A stretch of 33,026 nucleotides of DNA from Acidobacteriota bacterium. Lineage in GTDB: Bacteria > Acidobacteriota > JAAYUB01. Under the pieces are notes generated by a model, which ran no database searches, was not told where the DNA came from, and was given only the letters and a program-made list of their open reading frames with translations. This document shows, in pieces, positions 1 through 8,953 of the stretch. Where the stretch lies: the NCBI GenBank assembly GCA_012517875.1, contig JAAYUB010000161.1, positions 1-33,026 on the forward strand, given 5' to 3'. Both the position numbers and the translations under genes were made by a program. Position 1 is the stretch's first letter, and the number at the start of each line of letters is the position of its first letter.

Positions 1-115
1 CACCCATTCACCGATTCACCCATTCACCGATTCACCCATTCACCGATTCACCCATTCACCGATTCACCCATTCACCGATTCACCCATTCACCGACTCACC
101 GATTCACCGTTCCCC
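1..115. repeat. Short tandem repeat array, 8-bp units CACCCATT / CACCGATT
   Basis: Two 8-bp units alternate strictly, giving a 16-bp higher-order repeat present about six times. One further degenerate unit pair follows, and the array closes with CACCGTTCCCC. It runs off the left edge of the window, so its full size is unknown. It stops 16 bp from the stop codon of the adjacent minus-strand hydrolase gene, so it would lie in that gene's 3' untranslated region if read through. The same unit type and the same closing sequence recur near 1,585-1,615 and 24,962-25,016. Confidence 0.95.
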
Positions 116-131
116 GATGAAATTCAAACAA

Positions 132-1391
132 TCATCGGCACGCCGGATCGAAATGATTGCTCAGGTCCACTTCCGTCCAGTCGTGATGCTCCGGGACTCT
201 GAACCAGATTTTGAGGTCCGCCGGCACGACCACCATCTGGTAGCTGGTGTATGTGGGGAAAAACGGCCCGCCCTCCGAGGTTGGCGTGCTCATGAGCTGC
301 ATCATCCGTTGGGGTGTGATCGTTCCTTTATGTTTGTAGTTCATCATCATTAAATTGAACAACCGCAAGATGCTCTGGCCGGTATCGGTGGAACTTCCCG
401 GCGGGGGCAAGCTCAATCCCCACGACGGATCGATGAAGTCGTTGGTGGCCACCAGCGATTCGTTGTCAAACGGCGCCCGCTTCGTGTATTTGCCCGGGAT
501 CCATTCGTAGGAGAACGCGCCGTTCGTGTCGGCCGCATTGATGATGCAGCCGACCGTTGTGCGGGCCGACGCGAAGCGCCGGTCCAATTCCGCGGTGTCG
601 GCTGAGTGCTGGACCAGTTGGAAGAGCTCCAGGTAGGTGTCGATGTTTTTCGGGCTGGTCGCGATGTTCGCAGGTCCCTGTTGGGCCTGCCAGCGTGCAT
701 ACGGGACATCGCCGTTGTTCAATTCCAGAAACAACCCCGCCCGGTTGAAACCGGAGGTCAGATACACCGAGCCCACATATCCCACTTTGGCGACGGGGAT
801 GCTCCCGTCATCGGGGTTATAAACCACAATTTCCGTGTACCGGTTGATGACGTTGCTTAAATCAAAATTGCGCCCGGCGATCACCTTGGCGTCGGACGTA
901 TAGGGCCCCCACACGGCGTTGAACGAACAGCCACCCGGAGCCGGAGAGTCTGCCGTGAGAACATGGAACAGTTGGATGTAACTGCACACGAGATACGCCT
1001 GGTCACCCAGGCCCGATGTCTCCGCGATGCCCTTCATCATCGCGTCATACTGGGGATACGCCGCATAGACCGCCTGCAGTTCCTTCTCGCGCATCGCCAT
1101 GTCTTTTGCGGCCGATACCAGCGTTGGATTATTCATCATCTGCCGGTGCACCTCGTTCAAGACATCCTTGCGCATCACGCCGTACTGCCGACCCATTTCG
1201 CGATAATTCCCATGCAGTTCAACCACATGCAGCGCGCCGTATCGATACAGTTTCCCCTCGCCGCTGGTGCTGATCAATTGACCGGAGCCGCGATGACTGC
1301 TTCCTGTTGTATCCGCCGCCGGCACAGGTTTCGGGAAACTGACTGCCCAGAAAATTTCTAAGCAACATAGAAGCACAGACGTCCTTGTCAT
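132..1391 (-). CDS. Secreted C45-type autoproteolytic acyltransferase/hydrolase
   Basis: The 419-residue product resembles the C45 family (acyl-CoA:6-aminopenicillanate acyltransferase-like Ntn hydrolases). These self-cleave so that a cysteine becomes the N-terminal nucleophile, and they act on amide bonds. The start is ATG at 1391, preceded by AAGAGGGTG; an upstream in-frame extension to 1478 lacks hydrophobic signal character. Residues 1-26 look like a signal peptide. The region around 60-75 (HGNYREMGRQYG) matches the N-terminal family motif, and the likely nucleophile is Cys155 in GGCSFNAVWG, followed by GRNFDL, as in the family. The substrate cannot be told from sequence; peptides, N-acyl amino acids or acyl amides are possible. 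It is separated from the next gene by a repeat-bearing spacer and appears to be transcribed alone. Confidence 0.82.
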   Translation of the reverse strand: MTRTSVLLCCLEIFWAVSFPKPVPAADTTGSSHRGSGQLISTSGEGKLYRYGALHVVELHGNYREMGRQYGVMRKDVLNEVHRQMMNNPTLVSAAKDMAMREKELQAVYAAYPQYDAMMKGIAETSGLGDQAYLVCSYIQLFHVLTADSPAPGGCSFNAVWGPYTSDAKVIAGRNFDLSNVINRYTEIVVYNPDDGSIPVAKVGYVGSVYLTSGFNRAGLFLELNNGDVPYARWQAQQGPANIATSPKNIDTYLELFQLVQHSADTAELDRRFASARTTVGCIINAADTNGAFSYEWIPGKYTKRAPFDNESLVATNDFIDPSWGLSLPPPGSSTDTGQSILRLFNLMMMNYKHKGTITPQRMMQLMSTPTSEGGPFFPTYTSYQMVVVPADLKIWFRVPEHHDWTEVDLSNHFDPACR

Positions 1392-1528
1392 GTTGACACC
1401 CTCTTCATGATGATGGATTCGGGGTGCAGGGCGGCTTGCCCTTCGCCCACCCCACCGAGGCCGCTCCACCCGCGCCACTCAGCCCGCCGCCGACCCCAAG
1501 CCGCATGGCCGAGACCGGAATCATCCGA

Positions 1529-1615
1529 ATTGATCAATGGCAGATGACCAATGAAAAATGATCAATAGCAACGGCCTCGCCCCGATTCACCGATTCACCG
1601 ATTCACCGCTTCCCC
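1529..1615. repeat. Repeat cassette: ATTGATCAAT-like module then ATTCACCG units
   Basis: An imperfect TGATCAAT/GACCAATGA-type segment at 1529-1567 is followed, after a short spacer, by three exact ATTCACCG octamers (1585-1608) and a closing CTTCCCC. The stop codon of the M24 peptidase gene (TGA, minus strand, 1603-1605) lies inside the third octamer, so this array forms the very end of that coding sequence. The final octamer plus C-rich end matches the ends of the arrays at 1-115 and 24,962-25,016. Confidence 0.85.
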
Positions 1616-2988
1616 ACAAGGTGGAACTTCTCCTGCCGCGGCCGCACCCACTCGATCTCCGCGGCGGACAGAGAGGCGTCCTCCTCCAGCATCATCCGCA
1701 CCTCCTGGCCGTCCCACTCGGGCACCGCGGCGGCGGCGTACAGCTCGACGGACCACCAGGTGTCGGCCAGGATCATCCGGTCGCCGCGGACCGGGATGAC
1801 CTCCTGGCGGTCCCACAGGCCCACCACCGGCCCCGCGCCGTGGCCGTGGTCGCCCACGGGATGGGAGTAGACCGCCCCCATGATCCCCTCGGCGCGCATC
1901 GCCGCCAGCGCAGCCGTCAATGCCTCGTTGCCGGTGCGGCCCGGACGCAGCTCGGCCATGACGATGTCCTGGAGCCGGTTGCCCGCCGCCAGCGCCCGTT
2001 TCAAACCCGGCGGCGCGTCTGTCTCGTCCGGCCGCAGCACGTAGCCCATGTGCTGGGTGTCGGTGGCCAGCCCCGCGGCGGTGAGGCCCAGGTCCACATG
2101 GATCACGTCGCCCGTCTCGATGACGGTCTCCGTGTCGTCGGGGGGCTTGAATCCGCCGCCCATTCCGCGCCGCTGCACGTCCACCGTGGGGTGGAACCAG
2201 ACACCGCAGCCGAGGCGGGCCGCTTCTTGCCGCAGCCACCACACCACGTCGGTGGTGGTGGTCCGACCGGGCGTGATCACCTCAGCCGAGAAGGCCCGCC
2301 CGATCAGGTGGTGCGCGACACCCATCAGCGTCCGGTAGAAGGGGAGCATCTCTGGCAGGCGCAGGGAGAGGTACTCCACCGCCAGGTTGTCGTTCCGGAC
2401 CAGGCGGGCAGCCCAGGACGGCCCGAGCGCTGCCTCGAGCAGCTCGCGGTCGCCGGCGGACAGGCCGTCCGCCAGCGCCGTGCCCGTGGAGATGTTCACC
2501 GCGATGGCCGCCGGCTGCCGTTCCTCCACCAGCCGCCGTAGGAGTGCCCAGGAGAGCCGTTCGCGGGGCGCCTGTTTGGCCAGTTCCGGATCGCGGTACG
2601 GCTGGTACAGTCCGCCGCTGGCGCTGCCGCCGATCACCCGCCGCTCCACACCGGCCTCACCGCGGTCGCAGAAGACGAGGATGGAACGCCGGTGCGCCGA
2701 CAGCTCGGTGGGCGCCACCAGCGAGAAGAACACCGGGTCCTCGTTGTACTCGCTGGCGACCACGAGCCACATGGGCACGCCCGCTCGGCGCATGACCGCC
2801 GGCAGGTTCCGTTCCAGGCGGAGCCGCAACCACTCCTGGCGGAGGGCCGCCTGCTCGCGGAGCGTCGGCATGGCCGTGGCCGGATCGGCGGCGCCGGTGA
2901 TGGAGGCGCCGGTTTCGGCGACGATCACAATGCCAAGAACACCCAGGGCCAGGACGGCCCCGACGACGACGGCAAAGGGTCGGCTCAC
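1603..2988 (-). CDS. Exported M24-family metallopeptidase (Xaa-Pro aminopeptidase-like)
   Basis: The 461-residue product has an N-terminal hydrophobic segment (residues 5-25), a substrate-domain-like middle and a C-terminal creatinase/aminopeptidase ('pita bread') domain. Candidate metal ligands in the expected order are Asp299 (HVDLG), Asp310 (LATDTQH), His383 (GHGAGP), Glu415 (SVELYA) and Glu435 (MMLEED), the D-D-H-E-E pattern of dinuclear M24 enzymes. The start is a GTG at 2988 with AGGAG eight bases upstream; the frame is open much further upstream, but that part is the complement of the preceding gene. It lies 32 bp after the beta-propeller gene and is probably the last gene of the minus-strand run. 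It is likely a periplasmic or membrane-anchored peptidase removing N-terminal residues next to proline; substrate specificity is inferred from family only. Confidence 0.85.
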   Translation of the reverse strand: MSRPFAVVVGAVLALGVLGIVIVAETGASITGAADPATAMPTLREQAALRQEWLRLRLERNLPAVMRRAGVPMWLVVASEYNEDPVFFSLVAPTELSAHRRSILVFCDRGEAGVERRVIGGSASGGLYQPYRDPELAKQAPRERLSWALLRRLVEERQPAAIAVNISTGTALADGLSAGDRELLEAALGPSWAARLVRNDNLAVEYLSLRLPEMLPFYRTLMGVAHHLIGRAFSAEVITPGRTTTTDVVWWLRQEAARLGCGVWFHPTVDVQRRGMGGGFKPPDDTETVIETGDVIHVDLGLTAAGLATDTQHMGYVLRPDETDAPPGLKRALAAGNRLQDIVMAELRPGRTGNEALTAALAAMRAEGIMGAVYSHPVGDHGHGAGPVVGLWDRQEVIPVRGDRMILADTWWSVELYAAAAVPEWDGQEVRMMLEEDASLSAAEIEWVRPRQEKFHLVGKR

Positions 2989-3020
2989 GGAATTTCTCCT
3001 CACGATGGGCTGTCGACGGG

Positions 3021-5321
3021 TCACTTGAGCGGCGGCTCCACGGCCAGCACCGCAACGTTGCCGGCATAATCCATGGCCCGCACCAGAAGCTGCCGCACCT
3101 CGGCGGCCAGCGCCGACACGACCAGCTTCGACCGTTCCACCGTCTGGTCGCAGATGCCATCCTCGGGGAAGAGCGGTTCCCAGCGCCGTCCGCCGTCCGC
3201 CGAATACTCCAGCGCGTGGATGGGGCTGCGCTCGTCGGCCGCCTCGATCCGGACCTCCAGTCCCTGGGCGGTCCGGCCCGATTCCAGCGCCCGGAGCCGC
3301 GGCGGCCGCGTGTCCACGGTAACCACCGGGCTCACCAGCGTGTCGGTACCGGCCTCGCCCGGCGGATTGGCCGGGGCGTCCGAAACGGTCACCCGGAACA
3401 GGTAGTCGCCGTCGGCCAGCACGTCCGGGTCGATGTTGAGGAACTGCTCCCGCATCCCGGCGGCCAGGCGGGTCCAGGCCGTGGCGCCCACGGAACGCAT
3501 GTCCACGGCGTATTCCCGCAGGTCGCCGTTGGGGTCTTCGTCGGTCCAGCTCAGCGACACCTGGCCGGTCTTGAAGACTTTGGGCAGTTGCATGGCGCCG
3601 CTCATCCGGGTCAGCGCCGCCAGGATGTGGGGCGGCAGCTCCAGCGTGGACGCGGCGCCGTAGTCGGGCGGTTCGCCCGGCTGCATCATGGGCGGCTGCT
3701 TCTGGAAGACCACACCCGGCGGATTCACCGCCACGGCCAGCAGCCGGGGCGCCTGGTTCCGCTGGGCGTAGCTCACCGCCAGGCGCTCCACCCACAGCCC
3801 CGCCAGGCCGGGTGCCTTCCCGCCGCCGGCGGTCAGGGTGACCCGTACCTGGAAATAGCGCGCCGGCGGGGCGCCGATGACATAGACGGCATCGCCGCCC
3901 GACAGCGCCTGCCAGTCGGTCCACGTGGCGTCGGGCCGGGCGGTGTTGCCGCAGCGGAACGCGTACTCGCCACGCACCCCTTCGGGCAGCGGCGCCGTCA
4001 CGGTTCGGAGCACGCCGAACCGGGCGACGGTGCCCGCATCGGCCACATCGGACACCCACTCGCCGGCGCCCGCCGCCTCGGCGCCCAGCCGATACACCCG
4101 GCCCTGGTTCGACGTGAACACCAGGATGCCGTCGGCGCCCGGGAGCAGCGCGGTCACCTGCTCCTGACCCGACTCGGCCAGCACCAGCCGCGACCGGTCG
4201 GGCTGCCGGGCCAGCAGCCGCCCCCGGGTGCCGGTGCCCAGAATCACCGTGCCGTCCGGCTGCAGCGCGAAAGCGAACGCCTTGTCCTCCTCGGACCGCC
4301 AGATCGGCACCGCGCCGCCGGTTTTGTCCAAACGGTAGACGGCCGCCACGTCGGCTGACGCAGTCGCCGCCGTGCCGATGGCGGCGGCCATCGCGTCGGT
4401 CTTGGTCCGCTTGGCCTTGGGCGTCTCGTCCCGTTGGAACACCGACACCACCACGTCGGCCGCGACCGCTTCGGCGGCCCCGGTGGTTTTCGTCTCGCCG
4501 TCTGCCGACTCCTTGCCATAGGCCAGCGCGTACACCACCCCGTAGCGATCCACGGCGATCTGGCGGATCTCGGCCAGCGGGGCGTCGAACAGCGACACCG
4601 CTCGGCCGTCGGTGCCGATGCGCAGCAGATAGCCCGCCGGCGCCGTGCCCGCCAGAAACTGCCCGTCGGCCTCCGTCACCAGGCTCAGTACGTGGGTCTG
4701 GTCCGAGTCGAACACCACGGCGGGCTCACCCTCGCCCACGCGGTAGATGCGCCCCTCCACGCCGGTGCCGGCGTAGAGCGCGCCGTCGCGGCCCAGGGCC
4801 AGCGCCCAGACATACTTGCACTTGAGCTCGGCCAGCACCGCGCTCTTGCCGTCGCGGCCCACGCGGTATATCCGGCCGCCGGGGCTGCCCGCGACGTACA
4901 GCGTGCCGTCGGGCCCGGCCGCCAGCGCGAAGATGTCGGGCTCTTCGGCGTCGAACACCTCGGTCACGCCGCCCTGGGGCTGGAGCTTGAAGACCTTGCC
5001 GTCATGCCCTGTGCCGAAATAGACCGTCCCGGACGCATCGCGCACCGCCGACAGGATGTACGGCTGACCCGAATCACCCAGCTCGCGCAAGCCGGGGGCG
5101 GGCACCAGCCGCCCGTCGTCGGTGACCGCCAGGCCCTTGACCTTGCCTGCGCTGAAATCCTCATACGAATCCAGCTCGTACCAGCTGGGCCGGACCGCCT
5201 GCGCCGCCGCCGGCAGCGCCGCCAGGACCAGCAGCGCGACGACCAAGGTGCGCGCGGCGCGGGACCTTCGATTATTCGGGACGGATATCCAATTGGAAGT
5301 TCTGGGCGCCGGTGATGACAT
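3021..5321 (-). CDS. Secreted beta-propeller protein with C-terminal Ig/FnIII-like domains
   Basis: The 766-residue product begins with a basic stretch and hydrophobic signal (about residues 25-42, ending AAAQA). About residues 70-420 contain repeated blade-like motifs such as DGTLYVAGSPGGRIYRV and DGALYAGTGVEGRIYRV, typical of NHL/SMP-30-type propellers. The C-terminal third has Ig/fibronectin-like beta domains (LSWTDEDPNGDLREYAVD; LEYSADGGRRWEPLF). No catalytic motif is recognised, so a binding or surface role is the safest reading. The start is taken as ATG at 5321 with GGAG nine bases upstream. This makes the gene overlap the end of the S55 peptidase gene by 50 bp, since no good in-frame start is seen after that gene's stop. 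It sits between two peptidase genes, suggesting co-expression. Confidence 0.8.
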   Translation of the reverse strand: MSSPAPRTSNWISVPNNRRSRAARTLVVALLVLAALPAAAQAVRPSWYELDSYEDFSAGKVKGLAVTDDGRLVPAPGLRELGDSGQPYILSAVRDASGTVYFGTGHDGKVFKLQPQGGVTEVFDAEEPDIFALAAGPDGTLYVAGSPGGRIYRVGRDGKSAVLAELKCKYVWALALGRDGALYAGTGVEGRIYRVGEGEPAVVFDSDQTHVLSLVTEADGQFLAGTAPAGYLLRIGTDGRAVSLFDAPLAEIRQIAVDRYGVVYALAYGKESADGETKTTGAAEAVAADVVVSVFQRDETPKAKRTKTDAMAAAIGTAATASADVAAVYRLDKTGGAVPIWRSEEDKAFAFALQPDGTVILGTGTRGRLLARQPDRSRLVLAESGQEQVTALLPGADGILVFTSNQGRVYRLGAEAAGAGEWVSDVADAGTVARFGVLRTVTAPLPEGVRGEYAFRCGNTARPDATWTDWQALSGGDAVYVIGAPPARYFQVRVTLTAGGGKAPGLAGLWVERLAVSYAQRNQAPRLLAVAVNPPGVVFQKQPPMMQPGEPPDYGAASTLELPPHILAALTRMSGAMQLPKVFKTGQVSLSWTDEDPNGDLREYAVDMRSVGATAWTRLAAGMREQFLNIDPDVLADGDYLFRVTVSDAPANPPGEAGTDTLVSPVVTVDTRPPRLRALESGRTAQGLEVRIEAADERSPIHALEYSADGGRRWEPLFPEDGICDQTVERSKLVVSALAAEVRQLLVRAMDYAGNVAVLAVEPPLK

Positions 5322-7077
5322 AGTTCTGGTCTCCAAGGCTTTTCTCCAAAAAATGGATGTACCGCAACGGCACGCTGGCTCCCTGGGTGCGGGAGCCGCT
5401 GAAGATGTCGAGCCAGGACGCCGGCAGGGCCGGGAACGAGTGGCCGCGGGAGAAGATCCCGTCGCCCTTCCGGTACAGCTTGACGTAGACGGTGGCGTTC
5501 TGGCGCAAGTTCCGGAGCGCCCCCACGAGCTGCCGGGCCGTGGACACGGTGAACAGGCCTGGCTCCAGCTGGCGGTCCAGCTGGGTCAGCGTCGCCCCGT
5601 CACCGACGAACACCTGCACCGGGCCGGCAGGCAGGTCCGCCGGCAGGTGCAGCGGGAAGCCCATGGCGGTCATCCGCCCGTCCTGCTGTTGGAGGTTGAT
5701 TTTCAGGTTGACGGTTTCGCCCGCCCGGACCTCCGCCCGATCCACCTGCACCGAATCGATCCGGGCAGCGCTCAGCTCGTCGCGGATGACGGCCTTGACG
5801 CGGACACCAGCCACGTCGAGATCCTTGTACCCGGAGCTGAAGATGTACTGCAGCGGCACCGCCACGAACAGCGCCGCCTGCTGGGCCGCGGTGAGCGGGC
5901 TCGAAATGACGTTGCGGATCGGAATCGTCTCGCCGCCGGTCAGGGTGATCTCCGCGGTGATGTCGATGGTGGCGGCGCCGATGGCCCGCTCTTCGGCCTG
6001 CAAGAAATTGAACAGGGCGTAGTTGACCAGGAACGGCGTCAGGAACGGGTCGCGCACCACCTCGATCGCAAACGCCGCGGGCGGCTTGCGCGGCGTCTCG
6101 ACGGTGACCGCGACCGGGATCAAGTCCGGCCGGGCACCGAGCCGACCCATGACCCCGAGGAGGCGGTCTTGGAGCACGGCGCCCACCGGCTGGCCGGTGG
6201 TGAAGAATTTGAACGAGTTGTTCAGGTTGCGGACGACGGCGAGAATCTCGGAATCGTGCAGCGGCATGGCGGTCCGCCCCGCCTGCAGGAACGGATGGCC
6301 GAAGGCATACACGGTCTCGCCGTCCACCTCGGTCACGGTGCCGCCGGCGCCCATGCCGATGTCGCCCCGCACCAGGGTGACCACGGCCCCCGCCCCGGGC
6401 GCCAGGGGCGGGGATCCCGCCGCGGCGCCGCCGGTGGCGCCGGCGGAGGCACCGCCCAGCACCGGCACGAAACCGAGGTCGCGGAAGACGTCCCGAAACT
6501 GCTCCAGCACCGCCGGCGTGCAGCCGGACAGCATGAGCGGCGTCCCGATGGGCCGCAGCGCGGCCGCCTCACCGCCGCCGAGGGGCGGCGGCAGCGCCAA
6601 CGCCGTGCGCATGTCCGGACTGGCCATGCGATCCAGCATCGTCCCCACATCCAGGACGCCGCCCGGACCTCCGGCGGCGACCGGGCCCGGCTCGGTGCCG
6701 AACAGCGCCCGCATCTGCTCGAACGGCGTGACGCCGGCGACCGGGTCGGTGGTGTACGGGAACGAGTACGCCAGCGCCCCCATGAGCTTGCCGTCGATGT
6801 AAACCGGCGAGCCGCTCATGCCGGAGAACGGGCCCGTCCGCTCGATCTCGGCGCCGCTCAGCCGGATGAGCACCACGTCGTAGCCGGAGATCGACTTCTC
6901 CAGCACCCCCAGCACCTCCGCCGGGAATTCCACGACCTGGCGGCCCTCGAGACAGGTGCGGACGGTGGCGCTCTGGCCCCGTTTGACCTGGGCCAGGGGA
7001 TACACCTCCGCCGCGGCGGCCGGACCGGCCAAGGCGGCGATCGTTGCGATGGCGAACCAGACGCGCAGCTTGTTCAT
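5272..7077 (-). CDS. Exported serine peptidase with SpoIVB-type S55 domain
   Basis: The 601-residue product has a clear signal peptide (residues 1-23, ending AAAAE) followed by an S55-like domain. The serine motif GMSGSPVYIDG lies at about 86-96, the hallmark seen in SpoIVB-type peptidases, and is followed by GALAYSFP. A second conserved-looking stretch, VYAFGHPFLQAG, lies further on. Many related proteins occur in non-sporulating bacteria, so a sporulation role should not be assumed. The C-terminal half contains a beta-rich region around KAVIRDELSAARIDSV. The start is ATG at 7077 with a GGAAAGGA ribosome-binding site. It follows ispF by 50 bp and overlaps the downstream propeller gene by 50 bp, indicating an operon and possible translational coupling. 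Assignment of the catalytic histidine and aspartate is uncertain. Confidence 0.82.
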   Translation of the reverse strand: MNKLRVWFAIATIAALAGPAAAAEVYPLAQVKRGQSATVRTCLEGRQVVEFPAEVLGVLEKSISGYDVVLIRLSGAEIERTGPFSGMSGSPVYIDGKLMGALAYSFPYTTDPVAGVTPFEQMRALFGTEPGPVAAGGPGGVLDVGTMLDRMASPDMRTALALPPPLGGGEAAALRPIGTPLMLSGCTPAVLEQFRDVFRDLGFVPVLGGASAGATGGAAAGSPPLAPGAGAVVTLVRGDIGMGAGGTVTEVDGETVYAFGHPFLQAGRTAMPLHDSEILAVVRNLNNSFKFFTTGQPVGAVLQDRLLGVMGRLGARPDLIPVAVTVETPRKPPAAFAIEVVRDPFLTPFLVNYALFNFLQAEERAIGAATIDITAEITLTGGETIPIRNVISSPLTAAQQAALFVAVPLQYIFSSGYKDLDVAGVRVKAVIRDELSAARIDSVQVDRAEVRAGETVNLKINLQQQDGRMTAMGFPLHLPADLPAGPVQVFVGDGATLTQLDRQLEPGLFTVSTARQLVGALRNLRQNATVYVKLYRKGDGIFSRGHSFPALPASWLDIFSGSRTQGASVPLRYIHFLEKSLGDQNYVITGAQNFQLDIRPE

Positions 7078-7127
7078 CGTGTTCCTTTCCGGATTGTTCC
7101 CCGGGATGCCCCGCCGGCGGCGTCCCG

Positions 7128-7652
7128 TCAGCGGATCTTCTGCAGCAGGATCACGGCCTGCGCCATGATCCCTTCCTCACGGCCGGTGAAGCCGAGCCCC
7201 TCGAACGTCTTGGCCTTGATGCCCACCCGGGCGGGGTCCACGCCGAGGCCCTCGGCCACACGCCCCGTCATACGGGGGATGTGCGGGGCGAGTTTCGGGC
7301 GTTCGGCCACAATGACGCCGTCCACGTTGACGATGGCCCAGCTCCACCGGGCCAGCAGATCGCGCATGTCCTCGAGGAACCGGATGCCCGGATAGCCGCG
7401 CCATCGCGCCTCGCCGGGCGGGTAGTGGCAGCCGATATCCCGCTGCCCCAGCGCGCCCAGGATGGCGTCGGTGATCGCGTGGGCCAGCGGGTCGGCGTCG
7501 GAGTGCCCCTCGAGCCCCGCGGGGTGGTCGATCTGGACGCAGCCCAGCCAGAGGGGGCGGCCCGGGACCAGGCGGTGCACGTCCATGCCGGTGCCGATCC
7601 GGAGTTCGCCCGGCGCGGCGGCCGGGCCGGCGCCGTCAACGGGATTTGCCAT
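7128..7652 (-). CDS. ispF: 2-C-methyl-D-erythritol 2,4-cyclodiphosphate synthase
   Basis: IspF catalyses the cyclisation of CDP-methylerythritol 2-phosphate to MEcPP, releasing CMP, in the non-mevalonate isoprenoid pathway in the cytoplasm. The 174-residue product is the usual length plus a short N-terminal extension. It contains the zinc-site Asp24 and His26 (GMDVHRL), the [15 protein letters not shown] block with His58, [13 protein letters not shown] and the C-terminal [17 protein letters not shown]. The start is ATG at 7652 with GGAG seven bases upstream. It overlaps the end of the membrane PIN-TRAM gene by 17 bp, so the two are surely co-transcribed. The usual partner ispD is not next to it. 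Confidence 0.96.
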   Translation of the reverse strand: MANPVDGAGPAAAPGELRIGTGMDVHRLVPGRPLWLGCVQIDHPAGLEGHSDADPLAHAITDAILGALGQRDIGCHYPPGEARWRGYPGIRFLEDMRDLLARWSWAIVNVDGVIVAERPKLAPHIPRMTGRVAEGLGVDPARVGIKAKTFEGLGFTGREEGIMAQAVILLQKIR

Positions 7653-8667
7653 TTTTCTGCTCCGCGGCGGTCGGGCTCAGCACCCGGCCGATCTTGCCGA
7701 AGATCATCTTGCCGGCGGTGGTCTGGAGCAGGCTGGTCACCACGATCTCCACGTTGCGGCTGATCAGGGACCGCGCCTCGTCCACCACCACCATCGTGCC
7801 GTCGTCCAGGTAGGCCACCCCCTGGTTTTCTTCCTTCCCTTCCTTCAGGATGAACACCTTCATGGTCTCGCCGGGCAGAACCACCGGCTTGAGGGCGTTG
7901 GCCAGCTCGTTGATGTTCAGCACGCTGACGCCCCGCAGCTGGGCCACCTTGTTCAGGTTGAAGTCGTTGGTAATGATCTTCCCCTCCATCTCGCGGGCCA
8001 GCTCGATGAGCTTGAGGTCCACTTCCTTTACTTCGGGAAAGTCCTTCTCGACGATCTGTACGTTGACCCCCACCGTCTTCTGAATGCGCTGCAGGATATC
8101 CAACCCGCGGCGGCCGCGGTTGCGCTTGATGGAGTCCGATGAATCGGCGATCATCTGCAGCTCGTGCAGGACAAACTGCGGCAGCACCAGCACGCCGTCG
8201 AGGAAGCCGGTCTCGCAGATGTCGGCGATGCGGCCGTCGATGATCACCGAAGTGTCGATGATCTTGGGGCAGACCAGCGGCGACCTGTCGGCGGTGAACA
8301 GCCCCTCAAACACTTTCGCGTTCAGGAGATTGCCCTTGTCGGCGCCCACAATGAGGCCCACATAGGCCATGAGCATGATGATCAGCACCTGGAGGAAGGT
8401 GCCGGCCGAGGCGGGGATGGCGGTCATCCGGCTGAGCACCAGCGAGATGAGCGTCGCGCCGATGATGCCGGTGATGGAGCCGATCAGCGCGCCGATCAGC
8501 GTCCGGAGACTCAGCCGGCGGATCCGGATCTCGAACAGGATGATGGCCAGCGCCAGCACGCCCCCCGCGATCAGATTGGCGGGCAGGTTGCTCCCGAACG
8601 GCCGGAGGGCGAAGGAGGCATAGACGAGCAGACAGCAGAAGATGACGCGGATGAACCAGATATCCAT
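7636..8667 (-). CDS. Membrane PIN-TRAM domain protein (YacL-like)
   Basis: The 343-residue product has four predicted membrane segments (about 5-22, 29-47, 55-78, 90-108). A PIN nuclease-like domain follows, about residues 133-255, with acidic residues in [15 protein letters not shown] (Asp138), LHELQ (Glu169), RGLDIL (Asp190) and ITNDFNLN (Asp235). A TRAM RNA-binding domain follows at about 262-325. This is the architecture of YacL of Firmicutes, a membrane protein presumed to be a ribonuclease; activity here is inferred from the acidic residues. The start is ATG at 8667 with GGAGG nine bases upstream. The gene leads the minus-strand run, behind an extended -10 promoter. In Firmicutes yacL is also found close to ispD and ispF, so the neighbourhood is partly conserved. 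Confidence 0.9.
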   Translation of the reverse strand: MDIWFIRVIFCCLLVYASFALRPFGSNLPANLIAGGVLALAIILFEIRIRRLSLRTLIGALIGSITGIIGATLISLVLSRMTAIPASAGTFLQVLIIMLMAYVGLIVGADKGNLLNAKVFEGLFTADRSPLVCPKIIDTSVIIDGRIADICETGFLDGVLVLPQFVLHELQMIADSSDSIKRNRGRRGLDILQRIQKTVGVNVQIVEKDFPEVKEVDLKLIELAREMEGKIITNDFNLNKVAQLRGVSVLNINELANALKPVVLPGETMKVFILKEGKEENQGVAYLDDGTMVVVDEARSLISRNVEIVVTSLLQTTAGKMIFGKIGRVLSPTAAEQKNGKSR

Positions 8668-8762
8668 GGGATGAATCCTCCGAAAGAAAAAAATATGAAC
8701 CGGTATGATGAGTCGTCTGTTATCAAATAACCGTGGAGGCGGTCCGGCCGAAAATTGAACAC

Positions 8763-8771
8763 ATTATAACA
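8763..8771 (-). promoter_or_regulatory. Extended -10 promoter for the PIN-TRAM/ispF operon
   Basis: On the minus strand the sequence reads TGTTATAAT: a perfect TATAAT preceded by TG one base away. No convincing -35 hexamer lies 16-18 bases further upstream, which is typical of extended -10 promoters. The predicted start site near 8756 gives a leader of about 90 bases before the PIN-TRAM ATG. The same TGnTATAAT form occurs before two other minus-strand genes in this window. Confidence 0.6.
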
Positions 8772-8803
8772 GAGTCGCCGAATCTGCCCGCGGGGTAAAA
8801 CGC

Positions 8804-8832
8804 TTGCGGGCGCCGCCGGGACCTGTGATACA
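8804..8832 (+). promoter_or_regulatory. Possible promoter for the membrane acyltransferase
   Basis: TTGCGG (8804-8809) and GATACA (8827-8832) are separated by 17 bases, and the -10 is preceded by TG at 8824-8825. The match to consensus is moderate. It would give a leader of about 115 bases before the GTG start. The minus-strand promoter before the receiver/PilZ-like gene has the same TGTGATACA form, which mildly supports the call. Confidence 0.4.
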
Positions 8833-8953
8833 CTTTGGATGCAAAGCCGGCGCTCCCGATTCGCCCGAGACGTCCGGCCCGCCGACCTGTGCGGCGCCGC
8901 CACCGGTTTCGTATCCGCCGGCCCGCACGGGAGAATCTGCCAGGCAGGCTTCC

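Noticed and set aside
1-115. CRISPR array
   Set aside because: Units are 8-16 bp and contiguous with no unique spacers, and no cas genes occur in the window. The same holds for the clusters at 13.1 and 24.7 kb.
2989-4059. N-terminal extension of the M24 peptidase to 818 residues
   Set aside because: The extension overlaps the whole second half of the propeller gene, is Arg/Gly/Pro-rich, and a good GTG start with AGGAG and a hydrophobic segment lies at 2988.
5122-7395. 757-codon plus-strand open frame
   Set aside because: It is antisense to the propeller, S55 and ispF genes, which have recognisable domains; its product is low-complexity and Arg/Gly/His-rich.
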